A DNA stretch of 64,000 nt from Bufo bufo (Eukaryota; Chordata; Amphibia; Anura; Bufonidae): NCBI RefSeq assembly GCF_905171765.1, contig NC_053389.1:400630645-400694644 (forward strand), in the 5' to 3' direction. Of the stretch, positions 55,573 through 64,000 are shown in pieces. How positions within the stretch are numbered: position 1 is the stretch's first letter; each line of letters starts with the position of its first letter. The notes under the pieces are model-generated. The model was not told the DNA's origin and searched no databases. It saw only the letters and a list, made by a program, of their open reading frames with translations. A program made the translations under genes and the position numbers.

Positions 55573-55887
55573 GGCGGTCCACAATGCACGAAACCGTCCG
55601 TAGGACTGCCGCATGCGGATTACGACCCCATCCACTTAAATGGGGTCCACAATTCGTCCTTTCCGCAAAAAGATAGAGCAAGTTCTATCTTTTTGCGGTG
55701 CGGAGGCACAGAATGGAACCCATGGAAGCACTCCGAATTGCTTCCGTAGGGTTCCGTTCCATGCTTTAGTTCTGCACCTCATCTCCGGATTTAAGTGAAT
55801 GGGTCCGCATCCATGATGCGGAATGCACACGGTCGGTGCCCCATGTATTGTGGACCCGGAGGGGCAACGGCCGTGTTGAATAAGCCC
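55573..55887. mobile_element. Second Harbinger-like MITE sharing the TTA
   Basis: GGGCGGTCCACAATGCACG at the left and TGTTGAATAAGCCC at the right are flanked by TTA at 55570-55572 and 55888-55890. Inner inverse pairs include TCCGCAAAAAGATAGA (55661) with TCTATCTTTTTGCGG. It abuts the previous MITE with a single shared TTA. Confidence 0.75.
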
Positions 55888-55890
55888 TTA

Positions 55891-56430
55891 GAATGACTTC
55901 ACACTTCACTTATTTGGTCAGTTACAGGGCCAAAACTGACCAAATAACTCAAGTGTGAACTTATCTTTACAGGTCAATGTTAGCGCCAGTTATAAAGAAC
56001 CGTTCAGTGGCCCAAGATTGTAGTATATAGTGAAAGAGCGCATTCCGCATTCGTCCGCTAATTCGACTTAGATTTCTAAAGAACCTGTTCTGTTACACGC
56101 TGATACAAGTAGTGCCCCGTGACAGAGTGGAGAGAGGGTCAGCAGTAAGTTTGTGTTGACTTCACTATTTATTTTTTCCTTCTTCTGATCCGTCAGAAGA
56201 ACAACCCCAAAAAAATGGATCCTGACTTTTTAGCTTCCTCCTTCACACAGTCAGCATTTGGCCAGTAATTGATCAGTATTGCTAAGGCCAAAAAAAACAG
56301 GAGTGGATCCAAAACAGAACTGACACGTGAATGGAATATTGTGGCCCTAGCAATGTGTGGGGAGGTGGGGGCAAAATTAGTGGCAAGGAGAAGATGGCAG
56401 CACAGGCAGCATTAGAAAGGTGGCTGAAGA
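55891..56430. other. No gene; short inverted repeat
   Basis: CACTTATTTGGTCAGTTAC and GGCCAAAACTGACCAAATAAC near 55905-55945 are inverse copies. A CCAAAAA tract lies near 56205. No coding is supported. Confidence 0.45.
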
Positions 56431-56432
56431 TT

Positions 56433-56517
56433 GTGGCCAGTAGTGTTGAGCACGAATATTCAAATCGCGAATATCGCCACTTCAAGAATTCGCAAATATT
56501 TAGAATATAGTGCTATA
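56433..56517. repeat. Fragment of GAGCACGAATATTC-type repeat, split by Tc1
   Basis: AGTGTTGAGCACGAATATTC and the following CGCGAATAT blocks continue on the other side of the Tc1 at 60219 (CACATTCGCGAATAGTGTTG). The Tc1 at 56520-60216 is therefore inside this element. Confidence 0.6.
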
Positions 56518-56639
56518 TACAGTCCTGATCAAAAGTTTAAGACCACTTGAAAAATTGCAAAAAATCATATTTTACATTGTTGGATCTTAACAAGGTTCCA
56601 AGTAGAGCTTCAACATGCAACAAGAAGAAATGAGAGTGA

Positions 56640-58793
56640 GGCCTCCTGCACACGAACGTATTTTTTTGCGGGCTGCAAAAACGGGTCCCGTTTTTCCGTG
56701 ATCCGTGACCGTTTTTTCGTCCGTGGGTCTTCCTTGATTTTTGGAGGATCCACGGACATGAAAAAAAAGTCGTTTTGGTGTCCGCCTGGCCGTGCGGAGC
56801 CAAACGGATCCGTCCTGAATTACAATGCAAGTCAATGGGGACGGATCCATTTGACGTTGACACAATATGGTGCCATTTCAAACGGATCCGTCCCTATTGA
56901 CTTTCAATGTAAAGTCTGGAGTCCCTTTTATACCATCGGATCGGAGTTTTCTCCAATCCGATGGTATATTTTAACTTGAAGCGTCCCCATCACCATGGGA
57001 ACGCCTCTATGTTAGAATATACTGTCGGATATGAGTTAGATCGTGAAACCTCATTTCCGACAGTATATTCTAACACAGAGGCGTCCCCATGGTGATGGGG
57101 ACGCTTCTAGTTAGAATATACTACAAACTGTGTACATGACTGCCCCCTGCTGCCTAGCAGCATCCGATCTCTTACAGGGGGCCGAGATCAGCACAATTAA
57201 CCCCTCAGGTGCCGCACCTGAAATGGTTAATTGTACTATCATATCCCCCTGTAAGAGATCAGGGCTGCCAGGGAGCAGGGGGCAGACCCCCCCCCCCCTC
57301 CCCAGTTTGAATATCATTGGTGGCCAGTGCGGCCCCCCCCCCTTCCTCCCTCTATTGTAATAATTCGTTGGTGGCACAGTGTGCGCCCCCCCCCCCCTTC
57401 CTCCCTCTATTGTAATAATTCGTTGGTGGCACAGTGTGCGCCCCCCCCCCTTCCTCCCTCCATTGTAATAATTCGTTGGTGGCACAGTGTGCGCCCCCCC
57501 CCTTCCTCCCTCTATTGTAATAATTCGTTGGTGGCACAGTGTGCGCCCCCCCCTTCCTCCCTCTATTGTAATAAATCGTTGGTGGCCAGTGTGCGGCCTC
57601 CCATCTAACCCCCCCCCCCATCATTGGTGGCAGCGGGTTACTAGCAATAGTACAATAGTAAAAGATTCATACTTACCTGGCTGCTGCGATGTCTGTGTCC
57701 GGCCGGGAGCTCCTCCTACTGGTAAGTGACAGTTCATTTAGCAATGCGCCGCACAGACCTGTCACTTACCAGTAGGTGGAGCTCCCGGCCGGACACGAAC
57801 ATCGCAGCAGCCACCAGCAAGTAAGTATGAATCTTCTACTATTGTACTATTGCTAAGTAACCATGGCAACCAGGACTGTAGTAGCGTCCTGGTTGCCATG
57901 GTTACCGATCGGAGCCCCAGCGATTAAACTGGGACTCCGATCGAAACTCCGCTGCCACCAATGATGGGGGGGGGGGAGATGGGAGGCCGCACACTGGCCA
58001 CCAATGTTGTTAATGCTATAGAGGGAGGGGGGGCCGATGGGGGGCGCACACTGTGCCACCAACGAATTATTACAATAGAGGGAGGGAGGGGGGGGCGCAC
58101 ACTGTGCCACCAACGAATAATTACAATAGAGGGAGGGGGGGGCCGCACTGGCCACCAACCTATTATTACAATAGAGGGGGGGGGCCGCACTGGCCACCAA
58201 TGATATTCAAACTGGGGAGGGGGGAAGGGTCTGCCCCCTGCTGCCTGGCAGCCCTGATCTCTTACAGGGGGATATGATAGTACAATTAACCCCTTCAGGT
58301 GCCGCACCTGAAGGGGTTAATTGTGCTGATCACGGCCCCCTGTAAGAGATCGGGTGCTGCCAGGCAGCAGGGGTCAGTCTTGTACACAGTTTGTAGTGTA
58401 TTCTAACTAGAAGCGTCCCCATCACCATGGGGACGCCTCTGTGTTAGAATATACTGTCGGTTCTGAGTTTTCACGAAGTGAAAACTCAGCTATGAAAAAG
58501 CTTTTATGCAGACGGATCTTCGGATCCGTCTGTATAAAAAGTAACCTACGGCCACGGATCACGGACACGGATGCCAATCTTGTGTGCATCCGTGTTCTTT
58601 CACGGACTCATTGACTTGAATGGGTCCGTGAACCGTTGGCCGTGAAAAAAATAGGACAGGTCATATTTTTTTCACGGCCAGGAAACACGGATCTCGGATG
58701 CGGCTGCAAAACGGTGCATTTTCCATTTTTTCCACGGACCCATTGAAAGTCACAACGGCCACGGGTGCACACAACGGTCGTGTGCAGGAGGCC
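56640..58793. mobile_element. Palindromic Harbinger-like element, 2.15 kb, TGA duplication
   Basis: Ends GGCCTCCTGCACACGAACG and CGGTCGTGTGCAGGAGGCC are flanked by TGA at 56637-56639 and 58794-58796. Joining the flanks restores the Tc1 sequence seen at 38690 (GAGTGAGAC). The arms are inverse copies over ~700 bp (57055-57750 versus 57760-58460). Each carries C-rich tandem units with CGTTGGTGGCACAGTGTGCG: five on the left at 57330-57590, and about four inverted on the right at 57985-58205. It is non-coding. Confidence 0.9.
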
Positions 58794-58958
58794 TGAGACA
58801 AAACATTTTTTGAGCATTCAATTAATTGAAAATAACGATTAAACTGAAACAGGCTGTTTTTCAGGTGATCTAAATTTTAGGACCACATGCCTTTTAAAAG
58901 GCCAAATCTGTGCAAAGTGGATTCATTGTCATTTTCTGTCAGGTAGTCACACGTTGTG

Positions 58959-59910
58959 ATGGCAAAAGCAAAAAAACTCCCTTTTTGAACGTGGTCGGGT
59001 TGTTGAACTGCATAAGCAGGGTCTCTCACATCGCACCATTGCTGCTGAGGTGGGACGCAGTAAGATAGTCATTTGGAATTTCTTAAATGATCCTGAGGGT
59101 TATGGAACAAAAAAGTCAAGTGGAAGACCCAAAAAAATTTCATCAGCACTGAGCCGGAGGATCCAATTGGCTGTCCGTCAAGACACTGGACGATCCTCGA
59201 CCCAAATTAAGGCCCTTACTGGTGCTGACTGCAGCCCCATAACCATCAGACGGCATCTGAGACTGAAGGGCTTCAAAAACAAAAAAACATCTTCAAAGAC
59301 CTCGTCACAAAACTGCTCGTTTGGACTTTGCAAGAGAGCACCAAACATGGGACATTCAAAGGTGGAAGAAAGTTTTATTCTCTGATAAGAAAAAATTTAA
59401 CCTTGATGGTCCTGATGGTTTCTAACGTTACTGGAATGACAAGCAGATCCCACCTGAGATGTTTTCTACGCGCTACAGTGAAGGAGGCGCCATAATGGTC
59501 TGGGGTGCTTTTTCCTTCAGTGGAACAATGGAGCTTCAGGAAGTGCAGGGGCGTCAAACAGCCGCTGGCTATGTCCAGATGTTGCAGAGAGCATTCCTCA
59601 TGACTGAGGGCCCTCGTCTGTGTGGTAACGACTGGGTTTTTCAACAGGACAACGCTACAGTACACAATGCCCACAGGACAAGGGACTTCTTCCAGGAGAA
59701 TACATCACTCTTTTGTCCCATCCTGCGTGTTCCCCTGATCTAAATCCAATTGAGAACCTTTGGGGATGGATGGCAAGGGTAAGTTTACAAAAATGGACAA
59801 CAGTTCCAGACAGTAGATGGCCTTCATGCGGCCGTCTTCACCACTTGGAGAAATGTTCCCACTCACCTCATGAAAACGCTTGCATCAAGCATGCCGAAAC
59901 GAATTTTTGA
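58959..59910 (+). pseudogene. Tc1 transposase (second family), copy B, decayed
   Basis: The start is near 58959. The DNA-binding half (59050-59320: SALSRRIQLAVRQDTGRSST, then [16 protein letters not shown]) is in a different frame from the catalytic half (59430-59910). The core shows [32 protein letters not shown] (second Asp) and, after another frameshift, [14 protein letters not shown] with the final Glu preserved. The first Asp lies in a SDKKKF block where SDEKKF is usual. Frameshifts near 59310, 59390 and 59705 prevent a functional product. Confidence 0.87.
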
Positions 59911-60216
59911 AGTGATGAACAATAACGGCGGAGCTACTCATTACTGAGTTCATGTTTGGAAGTTGGATTTCTGTTTTGGGGGGGTTTAGTTTTTTTTTGG
60001 AGGTGTGGTCCTAAACTTTTGATCAGCTGAAAAACAGCCTGTTTCAGTTTATTCGTTGTTTTTTAATTAAATTGAATGCTCAAAAAGTGTTTTGTCTCAC
60101 TCCCATTTCTTCTTGTTCCATGTTGAAGCTCTACTTGGAACCTTGTTAAGATCCAGCCATGCTAAATATGATTTTTTGACATTTTTCAAGTGGTCTTAAA
60201 CTTTTGATCAGGACTG

Positions 60217-60400
60217 TATTCACATTCGCGAATAGTGTTGATAGCAAATATTCAAATCGCGAATTAAAGACTTGCGCCATGCAAGGAGCATGGGTCAGGC
60301 TTCCTTAATAGAGTGTCGACACAATGTTTTTCCCGTTATCCGTGATCATGGTTCCATTTTTGTTTGGCGAGGAGATAGCCACAATTCGGTTTCCTCTGGA
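60217..60400. other. Continuation of the split repeat, no gene
   Basis: The CGAATAGTGTTG block and an A/T-rich tail continue the element begun at 56433. Then unassigned sequence. Confidence 0.4.
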
Positions 60401-61720
60401 AGGACATTGAGCATTACCTCCCCGGTGTGACTCCGTTCACTAATGCTAACCCGGTGCAGAACAGGGTGACATCACCGTGCTCTGCATAGGTGTTATGCTG
60501 GAGTAGCACTCTGAATTTTGCCTGCAGTGAAAGCTGAGGACAAGTTTGAGGATGAGAAGGCAGAGGAGGACATTGGCGCAGGACTCACAGTTTGAAAACA
60601 TAGAGGTGGCCGTCACCTGGCTAAGGTGCTGGTGTGGCTGGGCAGGAGCCACAATTACCCAGTGGGCCATAAAGGACATTTATTGTCCTTGATCGTAGTT
60701 ACAGCTCCACACAGCGGTGCTGCTCTGAACTTAGCAGACACAAAGACTATCCCACCTTCTGCTCAACACACATGTGCAGGGTTGGTACAGCCTTTTTGGA
60801 GTAGTAATGAAGGCTTGGGACTCTCCACCTTGGCTCAGCATAAGCCATCAGTTTTCTGAAAGTCAACCACATGGTAAGGTAGGGACTGTAGTACCAGCAA
60901 CTTGGCCAGGAGCAGCTTCTGCACCGTTAGATGAGTGCACCGGTACTGTTGCATTTTTGCCATCTCCTTGGTGATCGATTGCTGGTAAAATGAGTGATGA
61001 GGAATAGGAAGGAGCATCAAGACCAGTAAATGATGGGAAGGAAAGACATTTCCCTTCTGCTGAGGTGGCGGAGCCTTAACTGCCGGAGAAGGGGTGGGGG
61101 CAGCGGTTGCAGCGTCAGGCTGTACAACATTAGCTCCTCGGTTTTCCCAGGCTACTTTAGGGTGACCCTGCATGTGTTGATGCAGGGCCATGGTGTCAAC
61201 ATTAGAACCCTGGCCATGCTTCACTTTGTGCCCACAGATTCTATACACAGCCACACTTACGTCTTCTGGTGACTTGATGAAAAATTCCCACAACGGCGAG
61301 TATGGCATTTTCCCCCCAGCACTGTGTGCTCACTGCCTGCTGCCACTGCCTCTATGAAAACCTGCACCGCTAATTGTTTCCAGACACGTAGGCTCCTGAG
61401 TAGCATACGGTCTACCCCGGGCACGTTTGGCTCCAGACCTCACGCTGCTGCCACAATGTTGACTTATGGCCATGTTAGAACCCTGATGGCTCAGCTGCTG
61501 CCTTACGCGCAAGCTGCCACCCTCATCCCCTGATGATGATTCACCTGGTTCCCATGTTCGACACGGCTACATCATCATCCACTACTGTCTGCACCCATTC
61601 TAAGGGCCGCATGCTTGACCGCTTGCAACACCTGCTCCCACACGACTCTCATCGTCAATGCTTGCACATCTACAGGAGGGCGCCACGGATCTCCTCCACA
61701 GCTTGGCTCGGCAGTAGATC
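60400..61720 (-). pseudogene. Degenerate hAT transposase with BED zinc finger
   Basis: The frame 61308-60835 (minus) reads SPLWEFFIKSPEDVSVAVYR, then ICGHKVKHGQGSN and TMALHQHMQGHP, a BED-type finger of ZBED/hAT proteins (Trp and Phe-Phe, Cys, then His-x-His...His). The first of the paired cysteines (expected CRIC) is Tyr, so zinc binding would fail. Further on, YQQSITKEMAKMQQY and VVDFQKTDGL lead toward hAT core sequence that continues in shifted frames to ~60400 (INVLYGPLGN near 60680). 61310-61720 (minus) is possibly coding but too broken to assign. Confidence 0.7.
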
Positions 61721-61734
61721 CTGACTTTCTTCAA

Positions 61735-62199
61735 TAAGCTCAGAGAAGAGCTACTAAACTAGTACATGGATTGCAGGATAAAACTTACCAGGAAAGGTTA
61801 AAGGACCTTAATATGTATAGCTTGGAAGAAAGAAGAGACAGAGGGGATATGATAGAAACTTTTAAATACATAAAGGGAATCAACTCGGTAAAGGAGGAGA
61901 GCATATTTAAAAGAAGAAAAACTACCACAAGAGGACACAGTTTTAAATTAGAGGGGCATAGGTTTAAAAGTAATATAAGGAAGTATTACTTTACTGAGAG
62001 AGTAGTGGATGCATGGAATAGCCTTCCTGCAGAAGTGGTAGCTGCAAATACAGTGAAGGAGTTTAAGCATGCATGGGATAGGCATAAGGCTATCCTTCAT
62101 ATAAGATAGGGCCATTGACTATTAATAGGATTCAGATATATTGGGCAGACTAGATGGGCCAAATGGTTCTTATCTGCCGACACATTCTATGTTTCTATG
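61735..62199 (+). mobile_element. LINE (CR1/L2-like) 3' end, 5'-truncated
   Basis: An open frame of ~125 codons (from about 61735, stop at 62107-62109) reads RATKLVHGLQDKTYQERLK, then LEERRDRGDMIETFKYIKGI, RGHSFKLEGHRF and VVDAWNSLPAEVV. This is the reverse-transcriptase C-terminal tail of CR1/L2/Jockey-type LINEs, and it is uninterrupted here. A short 3' tail follows, with GGGCAGACTAGATGGGCC and TCTATGTTTCTATG at the end. It lies inside the hAT-derived region. Confidence 0.75.
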
Positions 62200-62524
62200 A
62201 TCAGAGCTGACAGCATACAATACTTCCTGAGCAGAAGGAACAGAAAATGAAAGAGGCAGGTGAGGGCACAGAGTTTGTTCCTGGGCCATGCCAACTAGGC
62301 ATGGTGTCAGAGGAACCCACGGACTCCTGGCTGGGGGTGTTTGATGCCAGTTGAGATTATGTTGAAAACCGAGTCAACGATTCAAGGACAGCTGGGTTTC
62401 TGGTCAAAACACAACCGCTGGATGACACTGGCAGCTCTGGTCAGCTCCAGAAACATTTTTGCCACCGCGCATTTCCTTAGAAGGCCCTGGCACCTGTCTG
62501 TCGGGCTTACTGTACTGTAAGTGT
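62200..62524. other. No gene seen
   Basis: Possibly further hAT-derived sequence, but nothing is assignable. Confidence 0.35.
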
Positions 62525-62930
62525 AAAATATCAGGCCGCAATTTCACCCCAATTACAAAATTATGGATTAATGTATTTACTAATGTTTAAAAGAACGTGA
62601 ACACCCCCAATATCTGTAGTATCAGGCTGCAGTTTCACCCTAATTACACAATTAAGGATTAACGGATTTACTTATGTATAAAAGAACGTGACCCCCAAAA
62701 AACAATCTATAGTGTCAGGCCACAATTTCACCCCAGAATCAAGGAAGGATGGATTTACTTATTAATAAAAGAACATGAACACCCCAAAAACAGTATATCA
62801 GGCCACAATTTCACCTAATAACTGAATCAAGGATTAATGGAATTAGTTATGTATAAAAGAATGTGAACAACCTAAAATCAGTAGTATTAGACTGCTTTTT
62901 AACTCCAATTAGTGCAGCAAGGTGTTAATA
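62525..62930 (+). repeat. ~90-bp tandem repeat, about 4.5 units
   Basis: TATCAGGCCGCAATTTCACC recurs in variants at 62528, 62620, 62712, 62796 and 62885. Each is followed by AATTA-x-AAT-ATGGATT and TATAAAAGAACGTGAAC-type blocks. Units differ by many substitutions. Confidence 0.85.
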
Positions 62931-63015
62931 GAATAGCTTATCTATTAGCCAAACTTTACACTGTTCAATTGGCCCCTGCTCTCTTCCCTATAGTGTGGAT
63001 AAAGCCTTCCCATTA

Positions 63016-64000
63016 CAGGGAGTGCAGAATTATTAGGCAAGTTGTATTTTTGAGGATTAATTTTATTATTGAACAACAACCATGTTCTCAATGAACCCAA
63101 AAAACTCATTAACATCAAAGCTGAATATTTTTGGAAGTAGTTTTTAGTTTGTTTTTAGTTTTAGCTATTTTAGGGGGATATCTGTGTGTGCAGGTGACTA
63201 TTACTGTGCATAGTTATTAGGCAACTTAACAAAAAACAAATATATACCCATTTCAATTATTTATTTTTACCAGTGAAACCAATATAACATCTCAACATTC
63301 ACAAATATACATTTCTGACATTCAAAAACAAAACAAAAACAAATCAGTGACCAATATAGCCACCTTTCTTTGCAAGGACACTCAAAAGCCTGCCATCCAT
63401 GGATTCTGTCAGTGTTTTGATCTGTTCACCATCAACATTGCGTGCAGCAGCAACCACAGCCTCCCAGACACTGTTCAGAGAGGTGTACTGTTTTCCCTCC
63501 TTGTAAATCTCACATTTGATGATGGACCACAGGTTCTCAATGGGGTTCAGATCAGGTGAACAAGGAGGCCATGTCATTAGATTTTCTTCTTTTATACCCT
63601 TTCTTGCCAGCCACGCTGTGGAGTACTTGGACGCGTGTGATGGAGCATTGTCCTGCATGAAAATCATGTTTTTCTTGAAGGATGCAGACTTCTTCCTGTA
63701 CCACTGCTTGAAGAAGGTGTCTTCCAGAAACTGGCAGTAGGACTGGGAGTTGAGCTTGACTCCATCCTCAACCCGAAAAGGCCCCACAAGCTCATCTTTG
63801 ATGATACCAGCCCAAACCAGTACTCCACCTCCACCTTGCTGGCGTCTGAGTCGGACTGGAGCTCTCTGCCCTTTACCAATCCAGCCACGGGCCCATCCAT
63901 CTGGCCCATCAAGACTCACTCTCATTTCATCAGTCCATAAAACCTTAGAAAAATCAGTCTTGAGATATTTCTTGGCCCAGTCTTGACGTTTCAGCTTGTG
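63016..64000 (-). mobile_element. Tc1/mariner-type element with DD37E transposase (right end outside window)
   Basis: The left end begins CAGGGAGTGCAGAATTATTAGG after TA at 63014-63015. A second related block GTGCATAGTTATTAGGCAAC lies ~180 bp inside (63213), giving the IR/DR layout of active Tc1-like elements. The transposase frame reaches the window edge without a stop. Confidence 0.88.
63344..64000 (-). CDS. Tc1/mariner transposase, DD37E type, partial but open
   Basis: 218 codons are open from the window edge to the stop. The three catalytic residues are visible. The first Asp is in FSKVLWTDEM, just right of 63925. The second is in NMIFMQDNAPSHASKY. The Glu is in [18 protein letters not shown], with 37 residues between second Asp and Glu. 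Also present are VLVWAGIIKDELVG and a C-terminal VAAARNVDGEQIKTLTESMD. By family knowledge it would cut and paste its element into TA sites. The N-terminal DNA-binding domain lies outside the window. This is the only transposase here without a visible defect, so the element may be young. The symbol is left blank because the exact family is not certain. Confidence 0.85.
   Translation of the reverse strand, partial: HKLKRQDWAKKYLKTDFSKVLWTDEMRVSLDGPDGWARGWIGKGQRAPVRLRRQQGGGGVLVWAGIIKDELVGPFRVEDGVKLNSQSYCQFLEDTFFKQWYRKKSASFKKNMIFMQDNAPSHASKYSTAWLARKGIKEENLMTWPPCSPDLNPIENLWSIIKCEIYKEGKQYTSLNSVWEAVVAAARNVDGEQIKTLTESMDGRLLSVLAKKGGYIGH

Larger units (their letters stand above)
56520..60216 (+). mobile_element. 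Tc1-like transposon (second family), copy B, interrupted
   Basis: Ends CAGTCCTGATCAAAAGTTTA and inverse are next to TA at 56518-56519 and 60217-60218. It is the same family as 37302-38809 but in the opposite orientation. A 2.15-kb palindromic element at 56640-58793 splits the left terminal repeat. Confidence 0.92.

Noticed and set aside
57111..58307. Proline- and glycine-rich open frames on both strands
   Set aside because: They come from C-rich tandem units in inverted arms of a palindromic MITE; the same text appears on both strands.

Overview
The window looks like about 64 kb of vertebrate, probably anuran amphibian, nuclear DNA. It has one clearly recognisable host gene and is otherwise dominated by nested transposable elements and tandem repeats. 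The gene is a complete, apparently functional YIPF5 (Yip1-family ER/Golgi membrane protein) on the minus strand. It has a non-coding first exon near 34.85-34.95 kb and five coding exons ending at a stop at 21638. All splice junctions keep frame and the product is 256 residues. The frog assignment is an inference: it rests on the vertebrate YIPF5 sequence, the mix of Tc1, Neptune-type Penelope, hAT, PIF/Harbinger-like and piggyBac-like repeats, and repeat types I know from frog genomes. No species is claimed.

Layout. 0-8 kb: a Tc1 copy inserted in a Penelope-like element (reverse transcriptase plus GIY-YIG), followed by a decayed Ty3/gypsy element with a 3' LTR. 8-21.4 kb: intergenic DNA downstream of YIPF5 packed with non-autonomous DNA elements. 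Several have exact target-site duplications (TTAA, TTA/TAA or 8 bp), and a 2.1 kb inverted repeat carries a hammerhead-like motif in each arm. 21.4-35 kb: YIPF5, whose introns hold a Tc1 inside an inverted repeat (intron 5), several MITEs, a 28-copy 32-bp minisatellite (intron 2) and an 18-copy 71-bp satellite (intron 1). 35-37 kb: a G/T-rich minisatellite and a candidate plus-strand promoter and first exon of an unidentified gene. 37-38.8 kb: a second Tc1-type family. 39.5-54 kb: a possible piggyBac-like composite. It contains a Tc1, which contains a TTAA element, which contains a TTAA foldback; a ~390-bp satellite follows. 54.4-60.2 kb: Harbinger-like MITEs and a Tc1 split by a 2.15 kb palindromic element. 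60.2-64 kb: a degenerate BED-finger hAT transposase, the 3' end of a LINE, a ~90-bp tandem repeat, and the 3' part of a Tc1/mariner element with an open DD37E reading frame running off the window.

Only YIPF5 and the right-edge DD37E transposase keep long reading frames that look functional. Every other transposase or retrotransposon frame has stops, frameshifts, deletions or a lost catalytic residue. The best candidates for something new are the hammerhead-like palindrome, internal modules shared between unrelated MITE families, the multi-level nest at 41-54 kb, the open DD37E element, and the unidentified promoter/first exon opposite YIPF5. No RNA genes, CRISPR arrays or prokaryotic systems were seen.
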